Shown here in pieces: positions 18,998 to 28,378 of a stretch of 64,000 bases of DNA. Origin of the DNA: Bacillus wiedmannii (GTDB lineage Bacteria; Bacillota; Bacilli; Bacillales; Bacillaceae_G); assembly GCF_001583695.1 (NCBI RefSeq), contig NZ_LOBC01000010.1, forward strand, positions 62,001-126,000, in the 5' to 3' direction. Each line of letters begins with the position of its first letter. Positions within the stretch are counted from its first letter, which is position 1. The notes beneath the pieces were generated by a model that saw nothing but the letters and a program-made list of their open reading frames with translations, was not told the DNA's origin and did no database searches. The position numbers were made by a program, and so were the translations under genes.

Positions 18998-19747
18998 TTA
19001 TAAATACTGCTTCAATAATATATTTAAATACACTTCATTTTGCGGAGATACTTTCTCAGAAAATCTAGCTGCAATAATAATAGGAGCCCATTGAAAGATC
19101 TCATCTCTTGTTAGATCAGTATTACTGCAATATATTTGTAAATACATTTCTGCTAATTCTATAGAAGCCTGTGCATACAATAAATAGGTACGAAACACAT
19201 CTGCGCGAATGTCACCTGAACTAGCATCTACCCAATCTATAATATTCACGTTCTTATTACTCAAAATTAGATTAAACGGATGGAAATCCCCATGACATAA
19301 TCTAGGTTCAAATTTAATTGAAGCTAACTTATTCAATATATTTTCCTTTTGTTGTTCATCCAATTTATAAACAGATTTAATTTGTGGCTCTAACCTTCCT
19401 CTCATTGATTCTATTTCATCTATGTTCACACGTATAGCATGAATCTTTTTTTGCTCATTGACACAAATATTTATGTAATGCTCTGCTTCATTTAGATTGT
19501 TTAGTAGGAGATCCCCAATACTTTCTCCTTTTACATATTCCATAATAATTGCCTGTCTAGCTTGTACCTTTGTCACTTCAAATACATTTGGAACTGGTAG
19601 TCCACATGAATAAGCATATTTTTGTTTTTTTGCTTCATTCATAGACTCTGTATCAGTAAGATATTCCTTGAATAATTTAATTACTTTATTTTCATAAAGA
19701 TATATGTTAGCAGTATTTCCTTTAGCTATCGGCTCACCTAAATCCAA
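18998..19747 (-). CDS. APH-family phosphotransferase
   Basis: 249 residues, TTG start behind AGGAGGGG. Catalytic loop LCHGDFHPFNLIL near residue 150 and metal-binding IIDWVDA, both classical for aminoglycoside phosphotransferase-like kinases. N-terminal KLFKEYLTD and IIMEYVKGESIGDLL form the ATP lobe and hinge. Although it is next to another APH-like gene, the two converge and share little sequence, so this is not a recent tandem duplication. Substrate unknown. Confidence 0.8.
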   Translation of the reverse strand: MDLGEPIAKGNTANIYLYENKVIKLFKEYLTDTESMNEAKKQKYAYSCGLPVPNVFEVTKVQARQAIIMEYVKGESIGDLLLNNLNEAEHYINICVNEQKKIHAIRVNIDEIESMRGRLEPQIKSVYKLDEQQKENILNKLASIKFEPRLCHGDFHPFNLILSNKNVNIIDWVDASSGDIRADVFRTYLLYAQASIELAEMYLQIYCSNTDLTRDEIFQWAPIIIAARFSEKVSPQNEVYLNILLKQYL

Positions 19748-19895
19748 GTTTTCCCCTCCTATCCCTAATACCTTTAGTTTAATTCACTTTAACTACTGTA
19801 TATCCTTCTACTCATCTAAACCTTATCATTACAAAGACCTTTAAAATGATAAGGAAAAAATACGTATTGAAAATAGCATTTATATTTCCGCATAT

Positions 19896-20768
19896 TTATA
19901 AGACTTCTTTAATGACATTCATAATTTTTTGCTTCGTATGACTTAAATAATTTTTATTTTTAGAAGAAATTAATATACCAATCGGAATTTTAGAATTAAA
20001 CCCCTTAACCTTAAAAGATAGTACTTCTTCATTCAAAATTGTACCTTTCGGGATAATTCCAATCGTATTCCCAAAAAGCATTTCTGGAATGAGATTTAAT
20101 GCACTACAATTGTAAATTCTTTTAAAAGATAAATTATTTTCCGCTAGGAGAGAACTTACAGATTGATAGGAATAACAATTACTTTCACCTACAATAACGG
20201 GATAATCTACAATATCAAATACTTCAACAAATTCTTTTTGTAACAAAGGATGCTCGGGATTATTCACTATAAATTCAATTTGTTCATCACATATAACAAT
20301 AAATTTTACATTTGATATATTTTCATTATTTCCACACACGGCAAAATCAATCTTATTATGGTCTATCATTTCTGATAAAAGTGCTGTATTTCCTACTACA
20401 AAATCACAATGTATATATGGTTTTTCAGCATTTAAAAACTTTAATATTATCGGTATTAACCTTTTAGAAACAGATTCTAATAGGCCTATTCTCAAACTCC
20501 CTTTCTCTTCATTACTAATTCGTTGAGCTTGAGAAATGGAATATTCCCAATGAGTTAATAAATTTTCTACTTCTTCTGCAAAAAGTTTTCCTTCTTCTGT
20601 TAATCTTGCATCCCATCCTCTTTCAAACAAAAGAAAACCAATTTCACTTTCCAGCTTTTTTATATGTGCTGTAACTGTTGATTGTGCATAGTTTAATTGT
20701 TTAGCAGCTTGTGAAAACGTTCCTTCTTCAATAATTTTTTTAAATGTAAGTAATTCTTTCATTTCCAT
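19896..20768 (-). CDS. LysR-family transcriptional regulator
   Basis: About 290 residues. I prefer the ATG at 20768 (MEMKELLTF) with GGTG seven bases before it. N-terminal winged HTH (EEGTFSQAAKQLNYAQSTVTAHIKKLE, residues about 14-40), then a two-lobed substrate-binding domain. It is divergent from a tautomerase gene. The shared promoter region contains ATTGA-N18-TCAAT at 20794-20821, compatible with a LysR box, so the tautomerase gene is the likely target. Inducer unknown. Confidence 0.87.
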   Translation of the reverse strand: MEMKELLTFKKIIEEGTFSQAAKQLNYAQSTVTAHIKKLESEIGFLLFERGWDARLTEEGKLFAEEVENLLTHWEYSISQAQRISNEEKGSLRIGLLESVSKRLIPIILKFLNAEKPYIHCDFVVGNTALLSEMIDHNKIDFAVCGNNENISNVKFIVICDEQIEFIVNNPEHPLLQKEFVEVFDIVDYPVIVGESNCYSYQSVSSLLAENNLSFKRIYNCSALNLIPEMLFGNTIGIIPKGTILNEEVLSFKVKGFNSKIPIGILISSKNKNYLSHTKQKIMNVIKEVL

Positions 20769-20878
20769 TTCAAACACCATCTTCATCGGTTTTATTGATA
20801 ATAAGTTAATATATTTTCAATTATACAAATGGAAGTATTGGAAGTAAAATGAAATCAAAAGAAAAGGAGTGCTATATT

Positions 20879-21286
20879 ATGCCATTTGTCACTGTTTATC
20901 ATCCTGAAAAATTATCCGATAATAAGTTATTAAAAAATGTAAGTAAACAAATTCACCATTCGTTAATTGAACATTTCAATATTCCCGAAAATGATTATTT
21001 TCAAATGTTTTTACCTTATCCTTCTCATCAACTTTTTTATAATTCATCTTACCTTTTAGAAGGTTCAATAAAACGATCCAACAATATGATTTATGTTTCT
21101 ATTACGTGTGGACCAGGAAGAACAATTAATCAAAAAAAGGATTTATATAAAGCTATAGCCACTATTACAGCTAATATATTACAAATCTCTACTGCTGATG
21201 TTTTCATTACACTACATGAGACACCTATAGAGAATTGGTCATTCGGTCAAGGAATAGCTCAAATGTTAAATCAACATAATAACTAA
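20879..21286 (+). CDS. Tautomerase-family protein
   Basis: 135 residues from the ATG at 20879, chosen because AAAAGGAG lies in front and because it exposes Pro2 (MPFVTVYHPE), the catalytic N-terminal proline of 4-oxalocrotonate tautomerase/MIF-like enzymes. The stretch SSYLLEGSIKRSNNMIYVSIT and a later DVFITLHETPIENW match the double beta-alpha-beta unit of larger family members. It catalyses keto-enol type isomerisation of an unknown metabolite. Divergent from its probable LysR regulator. Confidence 0.85.
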   Translation: MPFVTVYHPEKLSDNKLLKNVSKQIHHSLIEHFNIPENDYFQMFLPYPSHQLFYNSSYLLEGSIKRSNNMIYVSITCGPGRTINQKKDLYKAIATITANILQISTADVFITLHETPIENWSFGQGIAQMLNQHNN

Positions 21287-21309
21287 TTTTTCATTTCTAA
21301 TAACAAAAT

Positions 21310-21353
21310 TAAACTTACCGCTCTCTATAATGATATAGAAAGTGGTAAGTTTA
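21310..21353 (-). terminator. Terminator at the 3' end of the VOC gene
   Basis: TAAACTTACC / GGTAAGTTTA arms with an additional inner stem. The hairpin overlaps the VOC stop codon and is followed on the minus strand by AATTTTGTT. Confidence 0.65.
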
Positions 21354-22125
21354 ATTGATTAGGAATATCAGAATGAAACTCTTGTGTATACAAGAGAGTA
21401 AATGCATATCCCTGCTCAATAAAAAATACTTCATTATGTTTACATTCATATGGAACACTATTTTTCTTAAAATTATTTTGGATTTGCTGTAAAAATACAA
21501 GATCTGGTGTTCCGAAAGTAACGTGTACTTTCGGTGGTAATGCTTTCATCGCAATTGGAATCCAAGGTCGCTGCCACCAAGTCGCAACAATATATGCAGT
21601 TCCACCAACTACAAAGTTGAAAATATCCCCATCTTCCATCGTTTTCAAATTTAGATTTGATTTCAACCATTCTGTAAATACAGGTACACTTTTAACAGGA
21701 AGACCGATTTCCCTTACATATAAAATGTTTAAAGGAGACTGCGGTACTAATACATCTTCTTTAACATAACTATGTGCGATAATTTCGAGAAGATTTCCAT
21801 CACCGTCTTTAAAATATAAATTGAATAGGCCATTCTCTTCACCAATTGTATTTCCATCTTTCCATTTCACTATAAGTAACCCAGACTTTTCAAGCCATCT
21901 TGCTGTTTCATGAAATTTTGAATATGGAATCTCAAAAGCGAAATGCGCAGGTGCAATTGGTTCGTATACTTCTTGAAAACTAATTGTTGTATACGGTGTG
22001 ACTTCAAATTGAATAAATGATGCTGTTTCTTTTTTTATTGGAAAAGATAATATGTCCTTATAAACTTGTTTTACCCCTTCTATGGAAACCGTTTGTAGTT
22101 TTATATCTGATATATGTGTAATCAT
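21325..22125 (-). CDS. VOC-superfamily (glyoxalase/dioxygenase-like) protein
   Basis: 266 residues with two VOC modules. The first carries PAHFAFEIPYSKFHETARWLEKSG and LYFKDGDGNLLEII, the typical metal-ligand Glu strand. The second begins PLNILYVREIGLPVK and is more divergent. GGAGGT precedes the ATG. Members of this type are often glyoxalase, fosfomycin-resistance or extradiol dioxygenase relatives, and the substrate cannot be inferred. Monocistronic. Confidence 0.8.
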   Translation of the reverse strand: MITHISDIKLQTVSIEGVKQVYKDILSFPIKKETASFIQFEVTPYTTISFQEVYEPIAPAHFAFEIPYSKFHETARWLEKSGLLIVKWKDGNTIGEENGLFNLYFKDGDGNLLEIIAHSYVKEDVLVPQSPLNILYVREIGLPVKSVPVFTEWLKSNLNLKTMEDGDIFNFVVGGTAYIVATWWQRPWIPIAMKALPPKVHVTFGTPDLVFLQQIQNNFKKNSVPYECKHNEVFFIEQGYAFTLLYTQEFHSDIPNQLNLPLSISL

Positions 22126-22300
22126 TATAATTAACCTCCAAATTCATTATATTTATTAGTATTGTATTTCAAAAACTAACAGGAAAAATCCACCTGGAGA
22201 TTGAAACTTTAATTAACAAACTAATACTTTTGTATTAGAACAGTTAAGTTAACATTTTCGGCTAATGCCACATATCTTAAACTAAAAGGAGTGATGTTTT

Positions 22301-22744
22301 GTGACCCAAAGAATTTCTTACTATGATGCTGCACCTGATGCTATGAAAATTATGATGGACATGGAAAAGTACACAAAGCAATCAACGATTGATCGAATGA
22401 CTAGAGAGCTTATTAAAATTAGAGTTTCTCAAATCAATGGCTGTGCTTACTGCATAGATTTACATACATCTGATGCACGAAAAATGGGAGAAACTGAACA
22501 AAGAATTTATTGCTTAAGTACTTGGGATGAATGTACTTTTTATACAACAGAAGAAAAAGTCGCTATTGAACTAGCTGAGCATATTACACTTATTCCTACT
22601 AAAAGAGTTCCTGAGTCCCTATATAAACGAGTATGTGAACATTATGATGAAAAACAATATATTGACCTTGTCTTGATTATTAATCAAATTAATAGTTGGA
22701 ATAGAATTTCTATCGCAATGGGAAATACACCTGCTAAAAAATAA
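22301..22744 (+). CDS. Carboxymuconolactone decarboxylase/AhpD-like protein
   Basis: 147 residues, GTG start behind AAAAGGAGTG. The redox motif INGCAYCIDLHTSDARKMG contains CxxC with the following His, as in AhpD alkylhydroperoxidases. AhpD-type proteins reduce peroxides or act as thiol carriers. The helical bundle pattern continues through VAIELAEHITLIP. Divergent from the VOC gene, with a shared 175-base promoter region; a common response to electrophile or peroxide stress is plausible but not shown. Confidence 0.87.
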   Translation: MTQRISYYDAAPDAMKIMMDMEKYTKQSTIDRMTRELIKIRVSQINGCAYCIDLHTSDARKMGETEQRIYCLSTWDECTFYTTEEKVAIELAEHITLIPTKRVPESLYKRVCEHYDEKQYIDLVLIINQINSWNRISIAMGNTPAKK

Positions 22745-22819
22745 CACTCTAAGCAACTTACTTACTCTATACATTATTTCTTTATTACATATAATTCAAA
22801 AAGGTTGACTTTGCCAATG

Positions 22820-23023
22820 TTACCTTATTTCTACTACTATTACTTCTGGATAATCCCAATAAAAATGCTTAGAATCTGGGATTAATTTTACTGTCGTACT
22901 TGTTCTCTGTATAAAAATACTCGCTGCCTTACCTCTATATCCATCCCAATTTTCTGTTATTGAAGCACGAATTAATATTAGATTAAATGGAGACCATTTT
23001 GTATAAACTTCTTTCCCGCACAA
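22820..23023 (-). pseudogene. Possible gene fragment
   Basis: A 67-codon open stretch with protein-like composition (KWSPFNLILIRASITENWDGYRG …, ending PEVIVVEIR). It begins at a TTG inside a terminator hairpin and has no ribosome binding site. It may be the 3' part of a lost gene. No family recognised. Confidence 0.25.
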
Positions 23024-23055
23024 AAAGCTGCTTTTTTTAAAGAAAAGCAGCTTTT
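23022..23055 (-). terminator. Terminator of methyltransferase gene
   Basis: Perfect arms AAAAGCTGCTTTT / AAAAGCAGCTTTT fourteen bases after the stop codon of the 23069-23821 gene. Confidence 0.85.
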
Positions 23056-23068
23056 ACTTTATAACATA

Positions 23069-23821
23069 TTATAATTTTGCAGCAATAATCATAAACCTTT
23101 TTGAATTCGTACGAATCCCTTTTTCAGAACTATTTGCATCAATGAACTTTTGTAAAATAGTAAAATCCTCTTCCTCTTCTCCAAACCTAGGAATAATAGG
23201 CGTATGTTTTAATAAGAACATGAGGTCTTCAGGGCTACTGTAATAATCAGTAACATCATATTCACTTACTTGCACGAGTTCAAATCCTGCACTACTAAGT
23301 TCCCTCATATACTTTTCTTTTAAAGTTCCATCTCTTTCACCTAAGCATTGTCCTCTACCAAATGCTTCTTTCAAGTTTAATTTATCGTGTTCACTAACTT
23401 GTTGCGTTAAGAAAAAAGCATCCTTTTTCATTACTTTTGATAATTCAGTCGCTGCAAATGGCGCATGACAACTTGAAGCTATATCAAAATGCGCATGCGG
23501 AAACGCTAAAGCTTCAGAATCCATTTGAAGAAACTCAACATTTTGTACACCTGATTTTTTCAAGTTAGAATGTGCTGTTTCAATCATTCCGTTAGAACTA
23601 TCTATTCCAATTAGTAATTTAGCCGAAGACGCTATGTTAAGTACATTTTCTCCTCCGCCTGTACCAACATCAAGTAAAATCTGTGATGGCTTGCACCTTT
23701 CTTTTACCTCGTCATAAAAGTCCCATGAATCTCCTACAGTTTCACATTTTATTTTACTAAAATCCCATCCATTTAATCTTCCTACTTTATCATAAAAGTT
23801 TTTGTATTCTAATTCGTTCAT
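23069..23821 (-). CDS. Class I SAM-dependent methyltransferase
   Basis: 250 residues. N-terminal YKNFYDKVGRLNGWDFSKI, motif I LLDVGTGGGENVL (about 50-62), motif II IGIDSSNGMIETA, then a central FDIASSCHAPFAATELSKVMKK typical of Methyltransf_11/25 enzymes. The small-molecule substrate is unknown. Transcribed alone; start preceded by AAAGGGGAAAT. Confidence 0.85.
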   Translation of the reverse strand: MNELEYKNFYDKVGRLNGWDFSKIKCETVGDSWDFYDEVKERCKPSQILLDVGTGGGENVLNIASSAKLLIGIDSSNGMIETAHSNLKKSGVQNVEFLQMDSEALAFPHAHFDIASSCHAPFAATELSKVMKKDAFFLTQQVSEHDKLNLKEAFGRGQCLGERDGTLKEKYMRELSSAGFELVQVSEYDVTDYYSSPEDLMFLLKHTPIIPRFGEEEEDFTILQKFIDANSSEKGIRTNSKRFMIIAAKL

Positions 23822-24093
23822 TTTATTATTTCCCCTTTGTTAATATGCATAAAATGTTTAATCCTGATCATCCCCGAAATAGCCTCATAGTTTATATATT
23901 CGTAAATCTCCTTTTATATCAAGTACGCATCTCTCAATCCCAAACAACTACTTACTTCGAGCTATACATAAATTCATCCCACCGCAATTAAAAGAATATA
24001 TGTACGATAACATCATTTAATTAAGTATATTATAAAATAAAAATTATCAAAATAATAGATTTACACACTTTAGTTTACATAATATATTTATAG

Positions 24094-24426
24094 TTAATCT
24101 TCATTAATATATTCTAAATGTCTTCTTCCCCAACGACACATACTATCTAAGACAGTAGTTACTGTTTTTCCATGTTCAGATAAACTATATTCCACTTTAG
24201 GTGGTATTTCTTGATAAATTTCTCGTTCTATTAGTTGATCTTGCTCTAATTCACGCAATTGCTTCGCTAAAGTCCCTTGAGATATATCTGGTATTAATCG
24301 CTTTAATTCACCAAATCGTTTTGTTCCATCAGTTAATAATATAAACAAAATGAGTGGCTTCCATTTCCCTCCGATGATTTGTAATGTCGCTATTACTCCT
24401 TTTAATTTCGGTTCTTGTAAATCCAT
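24094..24426 (-). CDS. HxlR-family transcriptional regulator
   Basis: 110 residues from the ATG at 24426 ([10 protein letters not shown]), which has AGAGGTGAG in front; the longer frame has no such site. Winged HTH with [24 protein letters not shown] and [16 protein letters not shown], the HxlR signature. HxlR members respond to aldehydes, quinones or redox signals. It is divergent from an SDR gene that is its most likely target. An inverted repeat lies between the two. Confidence 0.9.
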   Translation of the reverse strand: MDLQEPKLKGVIATLQIIGGKWKPLILFILLTDGTKRFGELKRLIPDISQGTLAKQLRELEQDQLIEREIYQEIPPKVEYSLSEHGKTVTTVLDSMCRWGRRHLEYINED

Positions 24427-24488
24427 TTTCTCACCTCTCAAATCCACATAAATAGCGGTTAGTACGAAATTTGCGACTATGTACATAT

Positions 24489-24502
24489 AAAGTGCGTACT
24501 TT
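24489..24502. promoter_or_regulatory. Candidate HxlR operator
   Basis: AAAGT-GCGT-ACTTT at 24489-24502, with further TAGTAC and GTAC elements in the preceding 50 bases, in the gap between the divergent hxlR-type and SDR genes. Such spaced GTAC boxes are typical of HxlR binding sites. Confidence 0.4.
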
Positions 24503-24579
24503 TCACTCGCTATCTTTTAGCGAATAATAAAAGCATAGCAATTTTATTTTAAAGTTTTTATTAAGGGAGTGGCTAAAAT

Positions 24580-25296
24580 ATGTCTATTACTACATTAAAA
24601 GATAATCGTATCGTTATCATTGGTGGGAGCTCAGGTATCGGATTAGCAACAGCAAAACAAGCAATCGAACAAGGAGCACATGTTATTATTGCAGGGCGTT
24701 CGAAAGAAAAACTAATGATTGCTCAAGAAATAATAAGTAACAACCGTCTTCAAACTTATGTATTGGATAATCAGGATAAAAACCAACTAGAAGATTTTTT
24801 CAAAAAGCTTGGCAATTTTGATCATTTGTTCACCCCAGGAGCCTCTTATACCCTTGGGCCAATTACTGCTACGGATGATATTGCTGAAAGCAGCTTTATC
24901 GGCAAGTTTTGGCCACAATATTATGCCGTAAAATATGCAATTCCTTTTCTTTCAGACTCCGGATCTATCGTATTAATGTCCGGTGCATTTAGTCAAAGAC
25001 CACTTAAAGGAGCGCCTGCTTACGGTGCATGTAATGGCGCTATTGAAAGTTTAGGGAAAGCTTTAGCTGTTGAACTAGCTCCAATTAGAGTTAATGTTGT
25101 TTCTCCCGGAACGATACAAAGAGAGAATGAACAAAATGAAAATAGATTAGCTGCATATGAAGCTTATAAAGCTCTCTCTCTTGTACAGCGAGCTGGATAT
25201 AATGATGAAATTGCACATACTGTACTATATTTAATACAAAATAGTTTTACTACGGGTAATGTATTGTTTCCTGATGGAGGATACACATACCATTAA
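24580..25296 (+). CDS. Short-chain dehydrogenase/reductase with altered catalytic Lys
   Basis: 238 residues. Dinucleotide site GGSSGIG (15-21) and SDR core with Ser134 (LMSGAFS) and Tyr148. The catalytic YxxxK reads YGACN, so Lys is replaced by Asn152. The rest (NVVSPGTI and the C-terminal TGNVLFPDGG) is normal. A related SDR group in Bacillus also has NGA at this site, so it may be a stable variant rather than damage. Divergent from the HxlR regulator. Substrate unknown. Confidence 0.85.
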   Translation: MSITTLKDNRIVIIGGSSGIGLATAKQAIEQGAHVIIAGRSKEKLMIAQEIISNNRLQTYVLDNQDKNQLEDFFKKLGNFDHLFTPGASYTLGPITATDDIAESSFIGKFWPQYYAVKYAIPFLSDSGSIVLMSGAFSQRPLKGAPAYGACNGAIESLGKALAVELAPIRVNVVSPGTIQRENEQNENRLAAYEAYKALSLVQRAGYNDEIAHTVLYLIQNSFTTGNVLFPDGGYTYH

Positions 25297-25306
25297 ATTA
25301 TTTAAA

Positions 25307-25336
25307 ACAAAAGCCCCTTATTAAGGTGGCTTTTGT
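25307..25336. terminator. Bidirectional terminator
   Basis: ACAAAAGCC / GGCTTTTGT arms with a further paired CCTTA/TTAAGG core, between the converging SDR and Nudix genes. Confidence 0.8.
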
Positions 25337-25338
25337 TG

Positions 25339-25914
25339 CTAATTTAGAAACTGCTGCAGTAATACAGGATCCTCTTTTAAAATTCCTGCTAAAAACATAA
25401 GTTGCGGATAAGGTTGTAAGATTAAGTCTATATCCATTTTTTCTTTCAATATAGCTATTCCACCTTGCTTAATATAATCTTTTAGTGTTATTTCCTTACT
25501 ACAAATTAGCCTAATATCACTTAAAGAAAGTAATAGAAGTCCATTCGTTTCAGAAGATGGATATGGCTTATTTTCTGAATGTGCCATATACATAATAGAT
25601 AAAGTTTCATCTGGACTATCAATAATTAATATTGGATTGATCTCATTTGCTACCTTTATTTTCTTTGATTGCACATTCCAGTTCTCTTTATAATATGTAC
25701 TTGGTGAACTCAAAATAGTAATATCGATAGTAGCTTCTTCTCTCACTTCTCTTTTAGCAGTTTTTACTGCTGTTTCTTCATCTTCTTTATGTCCGCCGAG
25801 CCTTACTACACCTAATGTATCTCCTTTACTCGTTGGCCCAACTTGGAAAACAAATAAGTTCTCGTATATTACATATGCACCAGATGTTCGTACATTTTTA
25901 TCTATATGTATCAA
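25339..25914 (-). CDS. Nudix hydrolase
   Basis: 191 residues. The Nudix box is visible as GGHKEDEETAVKTAKREV followed by REEA (about residues 40-62), fitting GX5EX7REUXEEXGU except for Ala at the last Gly. N-terminal strand GAYVIYENLFVFQVG. The C-terminal 90 residues are outside the box and may determine specificity. It hydrolyses a nucleoside-diphosphate-linked compound, identity unknown. AAGGAGGGG precedes the ATG. Confidence 0.85.
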   Translation of the reverse strand: MIHIDKNVRTSGAYVIYENLFVFQVGPTSKGDTLGVVRLGGHKEDEETAVKTAKREVREEATIDITILSSPSTYYKENWNVQSKKIKVANEINPILIIDSPDETLSIMYMAHSENKPYPSSETNGLLLLSLSDIRLICSKEITLKDYIKQGGIAILKEKMDIDLILQPYPQLMFLAGILKEDPVLLQQFLN

Positions 25915-26134
25915 TATTTCCCCTCCTTAATCAACTTTCTCGCAAATTAGTTTACTATAATTTTATTATGTTTTTAAATAATCTTCAATCCAAAGCTTTC
26001 ATTTTTATTCCCTCCTTAAAATTTTAAAATACATCTAAAAAGTAGGATTCACAAAAGAATCATAGAATTCTATATATAACAAATATTGGACGGATTTTTT
26101 CAAATTCCTCTATAATAAAGGTGGTATAAACAGT

Positions 26135-27361
26135 GTGAAACTTATACAAGAACGTAGCCTTACCGTAAAGACAACTTTTTCTAAAGAATACAAGATTTTT
26201 ATTTTTGGTTTACTCATTTCACGAATTGGGGACTCATTGTATACTTTTGGGTTACCTTGGATTGCCTATCAATTAACCGGTTCAGCTGTAATTATGAGTT
26301 CTTTATTTGCTATTAACGTATTGCCAATCGTTTTATTTGGACCTTTAGTTGGTGTAATGATTGATCGATACGATCGAAAAAAATTGCTTTGGATAGTGGA
26401 TATTACCAATATTATTTTAGTAAGTTTTGTACCAATTCTACATGCATTACATCTATTAGAAGTCTGGCATTTATACGTAATTACTTTTATCCTAGCAATT
26501 ATGTCCATGCTTTTTGATGTAACAACTATTACAGTCATTCCACACATCGCGGGTGCATCATTAACGAAGGCTAATTCTTTATATCAAATGGTCAATCAAT
26601 TGGCTAGTTTGTTTGGCCCAATGATAGCCGGAGTTTTCATTTCATTTATTGGTGGGTTTCATGTACTTTGGATTAATGTTCTTTCTTTTATTGCAACATT
26701 AGTTGCTGTAATGTTATTACCATCTATGAAAACCGCAAATAAGAAATGTGAAGATAAAAATACACTTCAAAATGTACTATCTGATTTGGTTAATGGGTTT
26801 AAATGGCTCAAAAATGACCGCTTAAATATAGCTCTATCTTTTCAAGCTATGATAGGAAACCTTGGAGCAAGTGCGGTTTTAGGTGTATTCATGTATTATT
26901 TATTATCCACATTGCAACTTACCCCAGAACAAAGTGGGTTTAACTATTCATTAATTGGAATAGGTGGTCTTTTAGGAAGCTTGATTGCAGTTCCTTTAGA
27001 AAAGAGGTTGCAGCGCGGCATATTAATTCCTTTACTCCTATTTGTTGGAGCAATCGGCTTAACTTTTGCGCTTTGGAGTACATATTGGTTCGCTCCTGGA
27101 ATTGCTTTCGGTATTGCAATGACTTGCAATGTTGCATGGAATACACTTGTAGCCTCAGTCCGCCAGGAAACAGTCCCATCAAATATGCAAGGGCGAGTTT
27201 TAGGGTTTTCACGTGTACTTACACGATTAGCTATGCCACTTGGAGCGTTAGTAGGAGGCATTATTTCGTCCTATAATCCAGTGTTTGTATTTGCTTTAGC
27301 TGCCTTCACAAAATTACTTGAAGTTTTCATTGCACTATATAGTCCGATACGAAAACTATGA
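26135..27361 (+). CDS. MFS transporter (MefA/enterobactin-exporter-like)
   Basis: 408 residues with about twelve membrane helices and the MFS loop motif GVMIDRYDRKKLLWI between helices 2 and 3. GTG start behind AAAGGTGG. The pattern with LVNGFKWLKNDRLNIAL in the central loop is typical of the MFS_3 exporters that include macrolide and siderophore exporters. The substrate is unknown. Monocistronic with a strong shared terminator. Confidence 0.88.
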   Translation: MKLIQERSLTVKTTFSKEYKIFIFGLLISRIGDSLYTFGLPWIAYQLTGSAVIMSSLFAINVLPIVLFGPLVGVMIDRYDRKKLLWIVDITNIILVSFVPILHALHLLEVWHLYVITFILAIMSMLFDVTTITVIPHIAGASLTKANSLYQMVNQLASLFGPMIAGVFISFIGGFHVLWINVLSFIATLVAVMLLPSMKTANKKCEDKNTLQNVLSDLVNGFKWLKNDRLNIALSFQAMIGNLGASAVLGVFMYYLLSTLQLTPEQSGFNYSLIGIGGLLGSLIAVPLEKRLQRGILIPLLLFVGAIGLTFALWSTYWFAPGIAFGIAMTCNVAWNTLVASVRQETVPSNMQGRVLGFSRVLTRLAMPLGALVGGIISSYNPVFVFALAAFTKLLEVFIALYSPIRKL

Positions 27362-27413
27362 AGGAAAGATAATTATGTATGATTGGTTAATTGAAATTTA
27401 TGGATAAGTTTAC

Positions 27414-27449
27414 AAAGAAAAAAGGCATATCATAATGCCTTTTTTCTTT
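27414..27449. terminator. Bidirectional terminator
   Basis: Perfect 15-base arms AAAGAAAAAAGGCAT / ATGCCTTTTTTCTTT between the converging MFS and MerR-type genes. Confidence 0.9.
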
Positions 27450-27453
27450 ATCA

Positions 27454-28263
27454 TCATTTAACTGGATAACAAACTTCTGTAACCCACTTATTAGGATCCG
27501 ATTCCATCGCTGGGCTCACATGATAAATATTAAACATCGGGCCTGCTAATTCATAACCTTCTGACTCAATCCATTTTGCTGCAGCCTCATTTACAGCTGT
27601 CATTTGTTCATAACTTCCATTAACTGTTATAGATGCTACATGAGTTGATTCAATATTTTTAAATGTAACATCATTTGTATTTTCATGTTTACCTAAAATA
27701 CTTAGCTGTATTTCTACATCTACATCATTTTCTTTGTATTCACGATCATGGAAAACCGCAATACTATAACTCGGATGAGCAATACTAATATTTTTCATAT
27801 GAATTTCTTGCATTAATATACTCCATACATCCCCTTCGCAATTATACGATGGAATAATCTTTCTAACACTAGCTACATTTCTTTCTGGAATTTCTTTTAT
27901 TAAAACATGATAGTTCATCTCAACAACATCCTCTCTCATCATTTTCATTGAGGCTTCGAGAAGACGTAATTGTTTTTGGAGGTCATACATCTCATTATTT
28001 ATTTGTGCACTACGATTTTCAAATTGTGATTTTATTACTTCCATATTTTCGCTCTCTATTATTTCTTTAATAGTAGCAATATTAAACCCCATATCTTTTA
28101 ACGTTTGAATCTGATTTACTTTCTTTAATTGGGCTGCTGAATAGTAACGATAACCACTTTGTTCATCGACTTTTACTGGTTGTAATAATTCCACTTTATC
28201 GTAGTGCCTCAACATACGAATACTAATGGAAGATAGTTTTGAAAAATCCCCTATTTTAAACAT
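27454..28263 (-). CDS. MerR-family regulator with GyrI-like effector domain
   Basis: 269 residues. N-terminal MerR winged helix (MFKIGDFSKLSSISIRML, YRYYSAAQL), a coiled dimerisation helix (about 75-110) and a C-terminal GyrI-like/SOUL ligand domain (from about 118, VLIKEIPERNVASVRK). The architecture is that of BmrR-type multidrug-sensing activators. It converges with the MFS exporter, which is a natural candidate target, although the two do not share a promoter region. Start preceded by AGGAGG. Confidence 0.9.
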   Translation of the reverse strand: MFKIGDFSKLSSISIRMLRHYDKVELLQPVKVDEQSGYRYYSAAQLKKVNQIQTLKDMGFNIATIKEIIESENMEVIKSQFENRSAQINNEMYDLQKQLRLLEASMKMMREDVVEMNYHVLIKEIPERNVASVRKIIPSYNCEGDVWSILMQEIHMKNISIAHPSYSIAVFHDREYKENDVDVEIQLSILGKHENTNDVTFKNIESTHVASITVNGSYEQMTAVNEAAAKWIESEGYELAGPMFNIYHVSPAMESDPNKWVTEVCYPVK

Positions 28264-28378
28264 ATTTTCCTCCTATAAATTACATCTACTTCGAAGCTCA
28301 ACTTCATCTTAAACAATGACATTGTGTGAGAGTCAACTGTTTATAACGCTTAAATTATATTTCTTTAATTATTTACCT

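Noticed and set aside
17962-19747. Aminoglycoside resistance locus
   Set aside because: Both proteins have only the general APH kinase fold; no specific resistance family motifs are visible.
26940-27276. Overlapping open frames inside the MFS gene
   Set aside because: They lie on the opposite strand or in other frames of a clear twelve-helix transporter gene.
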